Of a stretch of DNA of 64,000 nucleotides, positions 16,691 through 26,650 are shown in pieces. Each line of letters starts with the position of its first letter. The stretch's first letter is position 1. The notes under the pieces are model-generated. The model searched no databases. It was not told the DNA's origin and worked only from the letters and a program-made list of their open reading frames with translations. Origin of the DNA: Actinomyces oris (GTDB taxonomy: Bacteria; Actinomycetota; Actinomycetes; Actinomycetales; Actinomycetaceae); the NCBI RefSeq assembly GCF_001937445.1, contig NZ_MSKS01000013.1, positions 1 to 64,000 of the forward strand, in the 5' to 3' direction. A program made the translations under genes and the position numbers.

Positions 16691-19600
16691 ATGCCTCAGG
16701 CCCCCGTCCGTCTCCTCCCGCCCGCCGAGGCGGCCGAGCTGCCCGCCGCCGACGCCGATGGGCGGCGGGTCCTGGACCGCGTGGCCGAGGGCTCCAACGT
16801 CGTCGTCCTGGGGGCACCCGGGACCGGTAAGACGTCCCTGGCCCTGCGGTTGCTGGCCGAGGCGGTCGCCGGCGGCCGCGACGCCATCCTGCTGGCCCCC
16901 ACCCGTGCGCGAGCTGACTGGCTGCGTGGCCGGGCCGCCCACCTGCTGCGTGAGGGCCATGGCGACGGCGTCGTCCGAGTGCGCACTCCCGCAGCCCTCG
17001 CCCTGACGATCCTGACCACCTCTTTGACCATGCGGCCCGACCCGCTGCCGCCTCCGGTGCTTTTGGCCGGAGCGGAGGAGGACTCCGCCCTGGCCTCCAT
17101 GATCAGCACCGTCACCTGGCCCGGGCTCCCCGCCGAGGCCACCGGGTCACGGGCGTTCCGCTCCGAGCTGCGCAACCTCCTGGCGCGCGCCGGAGAGCTC
17201 GGCGTCAGTGCCGACGACCTGGCCGACCTGGGACGCCGGCTCAATGTCCCCATCTGGGGGCCTGCCGCCCAGCTTCTGCGCACCTGGGACGCGCAGGGGC
17301 GGCCCAGCGCCGAGCGCAGGGCCCAGACCCGCAAGATGGATACGGCTCGTCTCCAGGATCGAGCCGTGGAGGCCTTGAGCTCCTGGGGCGCCGACGCCGT
17401 CACCGTCCCCCGCCCCGTCCCGGACCTCGTCCTCGTGGACGACTACCAGGACTGCACGGCCGCCACCGCCAGGCTCCTGACGGCCCTGGCGACCCCGGAC
17501 CTCGACGGGCACCGGGCGCAGATCGTGGTGCTGGGGGACCCCGACGTGGCCGTGGAGACCTTCCGCGGCGGTACGCCCAGCCTGCTCATCGCCGCCGAGG
17601 ACCACTCGGGGCTCGCAGCCACCCGCTTGCGACTGACCACCTGCTACCGAGGCAACCCGGCCATCTCGGAGGTGATCTGCGATCAGAGCGCCCGGGTCCC
17701 GGTGACCGGCACGACGGCCCACCGGCAGACGACACTGGCGCCCCGGTCCTCAGCAGGGGCCTTACAGAGGTCTTCCTCCGTAGGACCCGACGCTGAGCGC
17801 CCGCAGGCGGCGGCCGGCGTCGAGGTGATCCTGGCCTCCTCCGCCTGGCAGGAGCATGCCCACGTCGCCCGGGCTCTCAGGCTCGAGCACGTCCACCACG
17901 GCACCTCCTGGTCTCAGATGGCGGTCATCGTTCGCAGCGCCGCCGACGCCGAGACCCTCGCCAGGGACCTGCGCAGACGAGGCGTGCCCCTGGCCTCCCG
18001 CACACCCGCGGTCCTGCTGCGCGCAGAACCGGCCGCGGCCGCGCTCCTGAACATTGTGCGCGCCGCCATCCGCGACCAGCTGGGCGGGCGCGGTGAACCG
18101 CCTCAGCGCGACGCCGCCATCAACCTCCTCACCAGCCCCCTGGTGGGGCTGACCACCATGGACCTGCGCCGACTGCGCCGCAGGCTGCGCCAGGCCCCGC
18201 CGGCCGCAACCCCGCGCGCCAGTGTGACTGAGCCCGGTGAGGTCGGGACCTCCACCGGTCCCACAGCCGTTCCCGCCCCCGTTCCCGCTGTCGCTCCTGC
18301 TGCTGGGACCGGGCCCCGGACCGGCGGCGACGCCGCCCTCCTGGCCCTGCTGGCCGACCCCGAGCAGGCCTCCGGCTTCGCCCGGTCCCTGGACGGCCAA
18401 CCGCTGAGCGCCCAGGCGGAGCGGCTCCTCATCGCAGCCAGGATCCTTGAGGCCCTGCGCTCCGCCATCAGGCAGAGTCCCGCTGAGGTCCCACGCGATG
18501 TCGAGGCCCTGCTGTGGGCCGCCTGGAACGCCTCCGAGCGGGCCGAGGCCTGGCGCGACACCGCCCTGCTGCCCTCGGCAGGCCCCGTGCGAACGCTCCT
18601 GTCCGAGGCTGCCGAGCACGACCTCGACGTCGTCACTACCCTGTTCAAACGCGCCGAGGTCTGGGCCGAGCGCCACCCGGGCCAGGACGCCTCCAGCTTC
18701 CTGGCCGAGCTTGACGCCGAGGTCCTGCCCTCGGACTCCGTCGCCCCCCAGGGCCGGCGCCCGGAGGGCGTGGCCGTCATGACCCCGGCGGGTTGCGCGG
18801 GCCAGGAGTGGGAGCTCGTCGTGGTTGTCGGGCTGGAGCGTGACCGCTGGCCTGACCTGCGCTTGAGGGACTCCTTGACCCGCACCGGCCTGCTCGTCGA
18901 CGCCGTCACCGGCCGCCTGAGCGCAGGTGTCAGCGCCCCGACGGGCGGGGCCGGCGGCAGCGGCGCCGTGGCCGCCGCCCGGGCACAGGTGCGCGCCGAT
19001 GAGCGCCGCATGCTCATCATGGCCCTGTCCCGCGCCACCCGGCGCCTCCTGCTGACCGCCACCGCCGACGCCGAGCACGCCCCCTCACCCTTCCTGACCG
19101 AGATCGCCCACAGCGCCGGGATCTCCCTGACCGACGCCGACGGCGCCCCCCTCCTGGCCCCCGACACCGGCGACCTCACCCTACGCGGCCTGGTGGGGGA
19201 GCTGCGCCACGCCGCCATCTGCGGCAACCTCGAGACGGCCACCGACGCCGAGCGCCGCCGCGGCCGGGCCGCCGTCGACCTGCTGGCCGACCTCGCCCGA
19301 CAAGGCGTGTCCGGCGCCGACCCCGCCACCTGGATCGGCGCGACCGGCCCCACTTCCACCGCCCCTCTTATCACCGCCGGCGAGCGGATACGGGTCAGCC
19401 CCTCCGACGTCGAGGGCCTGGCCGCCTGCCCGCTCAAGTGGTTCCTGACCCGCAGCGGCGGATCGGCCCCCGCTAGCGAGGCCCAGGCCCTGGGCAGCCT
19501 CGTCCACGCGGTCGCCGAACGGGCCGAGAGCGAGCACCTGCGCGGTCCGGCTCTGCGCGAGGCCTTCGAGGAACGATTGACCGACCTCGGCTACCCCGCC

Positions 19601-20338
19601 ACGTGGCAGGGAGGCCTGGCTGCAGACCGTGCCCGCGCCATGATCGAGCGCCTCGACGCCTACCTGAGTGACTGCGACGCCCTGGGCATTCGTGCCGACG
19701 TCGAGCAGCCCGTCCGCGCCGACGTCGACATCCCCCTGAGTGTCCTGAGCCCCGCGGTCCACCAGCGGGCCGGCCTGTGGAAACCGACGAAAGGTGGCGA
19801 CGCCGTCCCGGTCACGATCTCCGGGCGCATCGACCGCCTCGAGCACCTCGGCGGCCTTTCGGGAGATGGCCCGGAGGACACCGCCGAGCCCGACCGGAAC
19901 GGCACCGTGCGCGTCATCGACCTCAAGACCGGGCAGCGCGTCCCCAAGGACGTCCAGCGCCACCCCCAGCTGGCCACCTACCGGCTGGCCCTGAGCTCGC
20001 AGGGCCTCGACGTCGTCGGCGGAGCCCTCGTGCTCCTGGGTAAGGAGCCCTCCAAACGCTCAGGAGACGGCTACGTCCTGGCTCCGCCGGGCGCCGCCCT
20101 CGACCCCAGCCCCGCAACCGTGGAACCTGTGGAGCAGCCCGCGGAGACACCTGACGACGATGAGGCGAACGGTGCTGCCGGCAGTGGCGAGGAGTACTGG
20201 GCTGAGGACCTCGTGGCCCAAGCGGCCGTGGCCGGAGTGGGCCCCGTGATCGAGGCCCGCACCGGCGAGCACTGCCGCACCTGCCGGGTCAAGGACTCCT
20301 GCCCCGTGCAGGTCGAGGGAAGGAGAGTCGTCTCATGA
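16691..20338 (+). CDS. adnA: AdnA-type helicase-nuclease subunit
   Basis: 1215 aa. One half of a heterodimeric DNA end-resection machine of the AdnAB type. The SF1 motor has Walker A GAPGTGKTSL (about residue 44) and a Walker B written VDDYQD, with Asp where the catalytic Glu usually stands. The C-terminal PD-(D/E)xK nuclease shows GRIDRLEH, VIDLKTG (about residue 1080) and QLATY. A Cys in AACPLKW (about residue 913) plus three in CRTCRVKDSC (1195-1206) could hold an iron-sulfur cluster, as in AddB. The stop overlaps the adnB start (ATGA). The Ala/Pro-rich stretch around residues 510-540 is a linker. Confidence 0.92.
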   Translation: MPQAPVRLLPPAEAAELPAADADGRRVLDRVAEGSNVVVLGAPGTGKTSLALRLLAEAVAGGRDAILLAPTRARADWLRGRAAHLLREGHGDGVVRVRTPAALALTILTTSLTMRPDPLPPPVLLAGAEEDSALASMISTVTWPGLPAEATGSRAFRSELRNLLARAGELGVSADDLADLGRRLNVPIWGPAAQLLRTWDAQGRPSAERRAQTRKMDTARLQDRAVEALSSWGADAVTVPRPVPDLVLVDDYQDCTAATARLLTALATPDLDGHRAQIVVLGDPDVAVETFRGGTPSLLIAAEDHSGLAATRLRLTTCYRGNPAISEVICDQSARVPVTGTTAHRQTTLAPRSSAGALQRSSSVGPDAERPQAAAGVEVILASSAWQEHAHVARALRLEHVHHGTSWSQMAVIVRSAADAETLARDLRRRGVPLASRTPAVLLRAEPAAAALLNIVRAAIRDQLGGRGEPPQRDAAINLLTSPLVGLTTMDLRRLRRRLRQAPPAATPRASVTEPGEVGTSTGPTAVPAPVPAVAPAAGTGPRTGGDAALLALLADPEQASGFARSLDGQPLSAQAERLLIAARILEALRSAIRQSPAEVPRDVEALLWAAWNASERAEAWRDTALLPSAGPVRTLLSEAAEHDLDVVTTLFKRAEVWAERHPGQDASSFLAELDAEVLPSDSVAPQGRRPEGVAVMTPAGCAGQEWELVVVVGLERDRWPDLRLRDSLTRTGLLVDAVTGRLSAGVSAPTGGAGGSGAVAAARAQVRADERRMLIMALSRATRRLLLTATADAEHAPSPFLTEIAHSAGISLTDADGAPLLAPDTGDLTLRGLVGELRHAAICGNLETATDAERRRGRAAVDLLADLARQGVSGADPATWIGATGPTSTAPLITAGERIRVSPSDVEGLAACPLKWFLTRSGGSAPASEAQALGSLVHAVAERAESEHLRGPALREAFEERLTDLGYPATWQGGLAADRARAMIERLDAYLSDCDALGIRADVEQPVRADVDIPLSVLSPAVHQRAGLWKPTKGGDAVPVTISGRIDRLEHLGGLSGDGPEDTAEPDRNGTVRVIDLKTGQRVPKDVQRHPQLATYRLALSSQGLDVVGGALVLLGKEPSKRSGDGYVLAPPGAALDPSPATVEPVEQPAETPDDDEANGAAGSGEEYWAEDLVAQAAVAGVGPVIEARTGEHCRTCRVKDSCPVQVEGRRVVS

Positions 20339-23300
20339 CCCCCGTCGGCTCACGCCGGCTCACTCCGCAGGCCCTGGCGGAGGCGCTCGGCATCCACACC
20401 CCCACCCAGGAGCAGGCGCGCGTCATCGCCCACCGGCTGAGCCCCCTGCTGGTGGTCGCCGGAGCCGGCTCGGGCAAGACCGCCACCATGGCCCAGCGAG
20501 TCGTCTATCTGGTCGCCACCGGGCAGGTCCGCCCCGACCAGATTCTCGGACTGACCTTCACCCGCAAGGCCACCGCCGAGCTCGACCAGCGCGTCGCCTC
20601 CCGCCTGGCAGGCCTCAGCGCGGCCGGCCTGCTGCCGGCCACCGGTCCGGAGCACGACAGGGGAGTGGGGGGCACCGCTGACGCCGCCGACTGTGGTGAG
20701 CCGATGATCGCCACCTACAACTCCTTCGCCGGCGCCCTGGTGCGCGACCACGGACTGCGCATCGGCGTGGACCCCGACTCAACCCTCATCACCCAGGCCC
20801 GCTCCTGGCAGATCGTCACCTCCCTGCTCGAGGCGCGCACGCTCCCGCTGCCCAACGAGAGCCTCAGCCACAACGCGAGCGCCACCCTGGTCCTGGCCGA
20901 CTCCCTGAGCCAGAACCTGCTGACCATCGAGGAGGCCGCCACGGACCTGGCCGACCTGTCCGAACAGCTCGCCGCCCTGGCCGCCATCAAGGGCTGCAAG
21001 ACCCTGGTCGGCAAGGCCCCCGCCGTCATGGCCGAGTGGGAGGCCCTGCTCGACGTCGTCGCCGAGCTGCATGCGCACAAACGTCACCACGGCCTGCTCG
21101 ACTTCGGTGACCAGATCGCCCTGGCCTGTACCATCGCCGAGTCCGTCCCCGAGGCCGCCGCCCAGGTGCGGGCCCAGTACCCCGCGGTCCTGCTCGACGA
21201 GTTCCAGGACACCTCGGTGGCCCAGGTCCGGCTCCTGTCGGCCCTCTTCGCCGACTCCGGGGTGACCGCCGTCGGCGACCCCCACCAGGCCATCTACGGG
21301 TGGCGAGGAGCCAGCGCCGCAGCCCTGGACACCTTCCACCAGCGCTTCAACCCCACCGGCACCGCCCTCCTGGAGTCCGGGACCCCACCGGCCGAGGCCA
21401 CCCCCGTCCTGGAGCTGTCGACCTCCTGGCGCAACGACTCCACCATCCTGGAGGTCGCCAACGTCGTCTCCGCGCCCCTGCGCTCCGGCGTCGTCGAGGA
21501 CGGGGACCCGGTGGGCGAGCACCTCACCGTCGCTCCCTTGCAGGCCCGCCCCGCAGCCTTCGGCCTGGAGCCCGGGGCGGCGTTCGGGGCCTTCCTGCAG
21601 GACCCCGCCGAGGAGGCCCGCACGGTGGTCGCCTTCCTTGCCGAGCGCTGGTCACCCAGTGCCGAGATGGCCGTCCTGTGCCGCACCCGGGCACAGATGG
21701 ATCCCATTGCCGCCGAGCTGGAGGAGGCCGGCCTGCCTTACACGATCATCGGCCTGGGCGGGATGCTCTATGTCCCCGAGGTCGCCGACGTCCGCGCCCT
21801 GCTGACCGTGGCCTCGGACCCGGAGCGCGGGGACCGGGTGGTCAGGCTCCTGACCGGTTTCGGTATCGGCGCCCGCGACCTGCGAGCCCTGGCAACGCTG
21901 GCCCGCGAGCTCACCCGCTCCACCACCGAAGGCGACCAGACCGGGGCGGGGGCTCACGGCGACCAGGCCGAGACCGACTCCCCGCTGCTCAGCGAGGCCC
22001 TGGACACCCTGCTGCGATGGCATGAGGACGGCGCGCGAGAAGAGCAGGAGGAGTCCGCCGCGGTCCGAGACCTGACCGAGGCCGGGCGGGCCGTCGCCTT
22101 GCGCACCGCCCGGGCGATCCGACGCATCCGGGAGGCCATCTGCCTGCCCCTGCCCGACCTCGTGGCCCTGGCCGAGCAGACACTCGACCTCGACATCGAG
22201 ATCGCCGCCCGAGTCGGTCACCCGATGGGCCACCGCGCCCTGGACTCCTTCCACGAGACGGCCCGGGCCTTCACCGCCGACACGGATGCCCCCACCCTCA
22301 CCGGCCTCCTGGAATGGCTCGACGCCGCCGAGGAGCACGAGGACGCCATGAGCGCCCCCGAGATCGAGCCCCCGCCCGGGGCGGTCCAGCTCCTCACCAT
22401 CCACGCCGCCAAGGGCCTGGAGTGGGACGTCGTCGCCGTGCCCGGCATGGACGAGCAGGTCTTCCCCTCCTACACCAGCGCCGTCAAGGACGATCTTCGC
22501 GTCACGGAGACCGGCTGGATGGGCTCCACCTCCACCTTCCCCTTCCCACTGCGGGCCGACGCCGGCGACCTGCCCCCCTTCACCGTGGGGGATCTCGACC
22601 CGGCTGCTACGGACAAGCCCCTCCTGACCGAGACGATGAGCGCTTACAAGGAGGCCCTCGGACGCCAGCGCCTGCGCGAGGAGCGCCGCCTGGCCTACGT
22701 GGCCTTCACCCGGGCCCGTCACGAGCTCCTCCTGACCGGCTCCCACCTGTCCAAGACCGCCTCCAAGCCTCGCCGCCCCTCACGCTTTCTCACCGAGCTC
22801 CAGCGGCGCGACCTCCTGTCTCCCTACGCGGAGGGCTGGGTGGACTTCGATGAGTCCCGCCCCAACCCACTGACCTCCCTGACCCAGGTGGGCACCTGGC
22901 CCCCCGACGCCGACGCAGCGCAGACCCTGGACAGCCAGGCCCCGGAGACCGGGGGAGAAGGTACAGCGGTCACCGACCGGCTCGCCGCTGTGCGCCGGGC
23001 CCGGCATGTGGCCGCCGCCCAAGTCACCGCCGCCATGAGTCGAACCGGCCCCGCCCAGGAGGCGCCTGCTCAGGCCCGGCTCGATGACGAGACGGTGCGG
23101 CGGTGGAGACTCGAGGCGGGACTCCTCCTGGCCGAGCACTCCCGGGCCCTGTCCAACGGCCCCACTGTCCGCCTACCCGAGCACCTGGCCGCCACCCGCC
23201 TGGACGACCTGCGCGCCGACCGCCGACAGTTCGCACTCGACCTGCGTCGCCCGCTCCCACCTGAGCCCCGCGCCGCCGGCCGGCTCGGAACCGTCTTCCA

Positions 23301-23763
23301 CGACGCCGTCGCCCAGCGCCTGAGCGCACGTGGCACCCTGTTCGGCCTGAGGCAGGCGGGCGTGCCTGACAGCCTCGGTCCTCAGGACCGGGACCGCATC
23401 GAGCGCTGGCTGGAGACCGCCGAGAACCTTCCGCTCCTGGAGGACTACGTCCTGGCCGAGACCGAGACCGACCGGGAGATCACCATCGGCGCCACCACCC
23501 TGCGCTGCCGCATGGACGCCGTCTTCTGCCGCTCGGACGGTTCCGGGTGGCTCATCGTCGACTGGAAGACCGGGCGGCGACAGGTGCCCGTGGACCAGCT
23601 CAGTGTCTACGTCCACGCCTGGGCGGCCTCCCAGGGCGTGCCCACCGGGTCGGTACGGGCCGCCTACGTGTACGTCGACTACCCCGGAGGACGTGTCGAT
23701 GAGCTCACCGCTGAGGGCCTGCTCAGCATCGAGCAGATTCAGGCGGCCCTGACAGTGGGGTGA
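20335..23763 (+). CDS. adnB: AdnB-type helicase-nuclease subunit
   Basis: 1142 aa, the lead motor of the AdnAB complex. It has canonical SF1 motifs: Walker A AGAGSGKTATM (about residue 45), Walker B LLDEFQDTS, GDPHQAIYGWRGAS, and TIHAAKGLEWDVVAVPG. The C-terminal RecB-like nuclease has GRLGTVFHDAV, CRMDAVF, IVDWKTGRRQ (about residue 1076) and QLSVYVHAWA. The intact Walker B Glu contrasts with AdnA. ATG 20335 overlaps the adnA stop by four bases, giving tight translational coupling in line with a 1:1 complex. Confidence 0.94.
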   Translation: MTPVGSRRLTPQALAEALGIHTPTQEQARVIAHRLSPLLVVAGAGSGKTATMAQRVVYLVATGQVRPDQILGLTFTRKATAELDQRVASRLAGLSAAGLLPATGPEHDRGVGGTADAADCGEPMIATYNSFAGALVRDHGLRIGVDPDSTLITQARSWQIVTSLLEARTLPLPNESLSHNASATLVLADSLSQNLLTIEEAATDLADLSEQLAALAAIKGCKTLVGKAPAVMAEWEALLDVVAELHAHKRHHGLLDFGDQIALACTIAESVPEAAAQVRAQYPAVLLDEFQDTSVAQVRLLSALFADSGVTAVGDPHQAIYGWRGASAAALDTFHQRFNPTGTALLESGTPPAEATPVLELSTSWRNDSTILEVANVVSAPLRSGVVEDGDPVGEHLTVAPLQARPAAFGLEPGAAFGAFLQDPAEEARTVVAFLAERWSPSAEMAVLCRTRAQMDPIAAELEEAGLPYTIIGLGGMLYVPEVADVRALLTVASDPERGDRVVRLLTGFGIGARDLRALATLARELTRSTTEGDQTGAGAHGDQAETDSPLLSEALDTLLRWHEDGAREEQEESAAVRDLTEAGRAVALRTARAIRRIREAICLPLPDLVALAEQTLDLDIEIAARVGHPMGHRALDSFHETARAFTADTDAPTLTGLLEWLDAAEEHEDAMSAPEIEPPPGAVQLLTIHAAKGLEWDVVAVPGMDEQVFPSYTSAVKDDLRVTETGWMGSTSTFPFPLRADAGDLPPFTVGDLDPAATDKPLLTETMSAYKEALGRQRLREERRLAYVAFTRARHELLLTGSHLSKTASKPRRPSRFLTELQRRDLLSPYAEGWVDFDESRPNPLTSLTQVGTWPPDADAAQTLDSQAPETGGEGTAVTDRLAAVRRARHVAAAQVTAAMSRTGPAQEAPAQARLDDETVRRWRLEAGLLLAEHSRALSNGPTVRLPEHLAATRLDDLRADRRQFALDLRRPLPPEPRAAGRLGTVFHDAVAQRLSARGTLFGLRQAGVPDSLGPQDRDRIERWLETAENLPLLEDYVLAETETDREITIGATTLRCRMDAVFCRSDGSGWLIVDWKTGRRQVPVDQLSVYVHAWAASQGVPTGSVRAAYVYVDYPGGRVDELTAEGLLSIEQIQAALTVG

Positions 23764-23785
23764 AGGCTCGTGAGCGGTGCGCCCG

Positions 23786-25114
23786 TCAGCTCTCCTCGTC
23801 GTCGACGCGCACCATCGCCACCGGATTGGTGACGGCGTCGGGTTCAGCAGGCTCGCGAACCCCGGGCACCGGCGCCAGCCGGGGCGTGGCCGGCTCCACC
23901 AGTGGGGCGTCACCCACCTGGGCGGCCAGGTCCTCCAGCATCGCCACCGCGTCATTGATGACCGGCTTGTCCCCGGTCCTCACTCCGTGCAGCAGCCAGC
24001 GTGCCAGGCTGAGCTCACTGACCAGCTCGGCGCGCTCACGCAGGTGCCGGTCAACGCCCTCGGAGCGGGCGATGTCGTAGGCGTCCTCAATGGAGTCCAG
24101 GCAGTCCACCGGTGCTGAGGAGTACACCCAGGCCAGGTCCTCGGCCGGGTCCCCCACATGCGCCTGGGACCAGCCCCGCACCGCCACCACCGTGCCACCG
24201 GCCACCAGGACGTTCTCCTCAGCGAGGTCCCCGTGGACCACGGTGGGGCGGAAGCGCCACAGGGCGGTGTCCTCCAGGGCCTGCTCCCAGCGTCCCAGCA
24301 GCGCCGGTGGGGTCCTTCCCGTCGCGGCGGTGTCGTCCAGCAGACTCAGCCAGCGCCGACGCACCTCCTCGGCGTCATAGACCGGCATGCCGGCCTCGGA
24401 GATCACCGTCATGGCCAGCTCGTGGATCTCACCGAGCGCCTTGCCCAGGCCCGCCGACATCCCCGGCCCCGGTCGGAGCGTCTCGACCGGGATCGGCTTG
24501 CCCTCCACATGGGAGCGCACCTGGATGTGCGCGTCCTTCTGGCGCAGGGACCCGGCGACGCGAGGAACGTCGAAGGAGAGCCGTCCGTCGTCAACGACCC
24601 GGCCGATGCGGCGCAGCACCTCGGCCTCAGCTTCCAAGGAGGCGCCCACGGCATCGGTGCGGGCCTCATGGACCTCCCAGTGGCGGCCCTGGGTGTCGAT
24701 GACGCCGGTGATGTGCCGCTCCGGGGTCTCGGACTGCGGAAGCGCCAGCCGAGTCGGGTTGAGGCCGCCGACGGCGACGCTCGCCATCGCGGCCAGGGCC
24801 AGCGCTGAGTGGTGAGGACGAGGAGTCTCGGCGGGCTGGGCCCGTGGGGCCGGCGTGCTGCTCTGCGGCGGCTCGGCCGAGGCCCCCGGCAGCGGGGCCA
24901 CGACCACGGGCGCACGATAGTCCTCGTTGTCCTCGTCGTGTTCGTCGGATCGCTGATCGGAGTGCTCAGCCTGTTGCTGGTTGCTGTCCTCATCGCCGGC
25001 CGTCGGAGCCGCAGCGCGCTCAACGTCGGAGGTCACCTCGTCGGTGAGGCTGTCGGCACCGCTGTCGACATCAGTGGTGCCGGGGGCGTCCGGGGACTGC
25101 GAAGGCTGTGACAT
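23786..25114 (-). CDS. Aminoglycoside-phosphotransferase-fold protein, probable pseudo-enzyme
   Basis: About 442 aa. The first ~110 residues are disordered, acidic and Pro-rich. The rest is an APH-type kinase fold, with the catalytic-loop motif VVHGDLAEENVLV (about residue 293). The strand that should carry the metal-binding Asp (family pattern IDW/IDF...GDPxxDLA) reads AVRGWSQAHVGDPAEDLAWV, with Gly in place of Asp. Phosphotransfer is therefore doubtful. Similar genes next to adnB in actinobacteria are, as I recall, also of the 'GWS/GWSEA' type, so this may be a conserved non-catalytic partner. ATG 25114 is taken as the start; upstream codons read poorly. Confidence 0.78.
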   Translation of the reverse strand: MSQPSQSPDAPGTTDVDSGADSLTDEVTSDVERAAAPTAGDEDSNQQQAEHSDQRSDEHDEDNEDYRAPVVVAPLPGASAEPPQSSTPAPRAQPAETPRPHHSALALAAMASVAVGGLNPTRLALPQSETPERHITGVIDTQGRHWEVHEARTDAVGASLEAEAEVLRRIGRVVDDGRLSFDVPRVAGSLRQKDAHIQVRSHVEGKPIPVETLRPGPGMSAGLGKALGEIHELAMTVISEAGMPVYDAEEVRRRWLSLLDDTAATGRTPPALLGRWEQALEDTALWRFRPTVVHGDLAEENVLVAGGTVVAVRGWSQAHVGDPAEDLAWVYSSAPVDCLDSIEDAYDIARSEGVDRHLRERAELVSELSLARWLLHGVRTGDKPVINDAVAMLEDLAAQVGDAPLVEPATPRLAPVPGVREPAEPDAVTNPVAMVRVDDEES

Positions 25115-25399
25115 GGTCCAACCGTAGGCGACAGGTCCTATGTCTCGCAGGACAGCCGCGCCCGTCCGCTGGCGGCAAACGTCCAGGGATGTGAGCAACA
25201 GCTTGAGGAATGTACCAGAAGGTCGACGTTATCCACAGGTTCTGCCGAGGTGGTGGCCATTTCGTGACCAGGTGTCCTAGAGTTGATCCGTGACAATGGT
25301 CACCGTCCGGCCGGTGTGTTACGGCTCAGTGCAGAGCCCCAGGCCGGTCCTCACATCATCGTCACTCTTCTTCATACGACTCCCACGCTGAGAGGCATC

Positions 25400-26650
25400 A
25401 TGGACGCTGCCGATCTTCTCCTGACGGAGGTTCGCGAGCTGGTGCGCGCTCGCGGCATCGACCCCCTCAAGGACGCCTCCGACCTGGAGCAGCTCGTTAC
25501 CCAGGCCGAGGAGGACTATCTACGTCGCTCCGACGCCGGACTCGTCCCGCCGCTCATCGATCCCAAGGGGGCGCGCACCCACGTGCTCGACTCCATGGCG
25601 GGGCTGGGTCCGCTGCAGGGCTATCTCGATGACGAGTCCATTGAGGAGATCTGGGTCAACGCCCCCGGCCGCGTCTTCGTCGCCCGCTCCGGGCGCCCCG
25701 AGCTGACCACCACGATCCTGGAGAGTGAGGACCTCACGGTCCTGGTCGAGCGGATGCTGCGGGCCTCCGGGCGTCGCCTGGACCTGTCCAGCCCCTTCGT
25801 CGACGCCCAGCTCGCCGGGGGACAGCGGCTTCACGTTGTCATCCCGCCCATCACCTCCCAGCACTGGGCGGTCAACATCCGCAAGCACACGTCCCGTGCC
25901 TCCCGCACCGCCGACCTGGTGCGCATGGGCTCGCTGACCAGCCAGGTCGCCGCCTTCCTGGACGCCTCCGTGCAGGCCGGCCTCAACATCCTGGTCTCGG
26001 GCGCCACCCAGGCCGGTAAGACCACGATGGTCAGGGCGCTGGCCGGAGCGATCCCGGGCGCACAGCGGGTCATCTCCTGCGAGGAGGTCTTCGAGCTCGC
26101 CCTGCGCAACCGGGACTGCGTGGCCATGCAGACCCGGCCGCCCAACCTCGAGGGCGTTGGTGAGATCAGCCTGCGGCGCCTGGTCAAGGAGGCCCTGCGC
26201 ATGCGCCCCGACCGCCTCCTCATCGGAGAGGTCCGAGAGGCCGAGGCGCTCGATCTGCTCATTGCCATGAACTCGGGTCTGCCATCCATGTGCACCATCC
26301 ACGCCAACTCCGCCCGGGAGGCCGTCATCAAGATCTGCACCCTCCCGCTGCTGGCGGGGGAGAACGTCTCCAGCGACTTCGTGGTCCCCACCGTCGCCAG
26401 CGCCATTGACCTGGTCGTCCACCTCGACCTGGATCGCAGTGGGCGCCGCACCGTGAGAGAGGTCGCGGCCCTGTCCGGTCGGGTTGAGAACGGCATCATC
26501 GAGCTCTCCGACGTCTTCCACCGCGACCCCACCGGCAGCCTCGTGCGGGGCGCCGGAGCGCCCGACGCCGCCGAGCGCTTCAACCGGGCCGGTCACGACC
26601 TGACAGCTCTGCTCAGCTCCCGGCCCGCAGGCTCCCAGGAGGTCTACTGA
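25400..26650 (+). CDS. tadA: TadA/CpaF-type secretion ATPase
   Basis: About 416 aa hexameric ATPase that powers assembly of Flp/Tad pili. An N-terminal helical domain (LTEVRELVRARGID) precedes the core. Walker A is GATQAGKTTM (about residue 205). An acidic box follows (CEEVFELALR), then a Walker B region (RMRPDRLLIGEVREAEALDLL) and a His box (STIHANS-like CTIHANS). ATG 25400 follows GAGAGG; the frame extends to 25283 but without a good start. First gene of a tightly packed operon; its TGA shares a base with the tadB ATG. No TadZ/Ssd gene precedes it. Confidence 0.95.
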   Translation: MDAADLLLTEVRELVRARGIDPLKDASDLEQLVTQAEEDYLRRSDAGLVPPLIDPKGARTHVLDSMAGLGPLQGYLDDESIEEIWVNAPGRVFVARSGRPELTTTILESEDLTVLVERMLRASGRRLDLSSPFVDAQLAGGQRLHVVIPPITSQHWAVNIRKHTSRASRTADLVRMGSLTSQVAAFLDASVQAGLNILVSGATQAGKTTMVRALAGAIPGAQRVISCEEVFELALRNRDCVAMQTRPPNLEGVGEISLRRLVKEALRMRPDRLLIGEVREAEALDLLIAMNSGLPSMCTIHANSAREAVIKICTLPLLAGENVSSDFVVPTVASAIDLVVHLDLDRSGRRTVREVAALSGRVENGIIELSDVFHRDPTGSLVRGAGAPDAAERFNRAGHDLTALLSSRPAGSQEVY

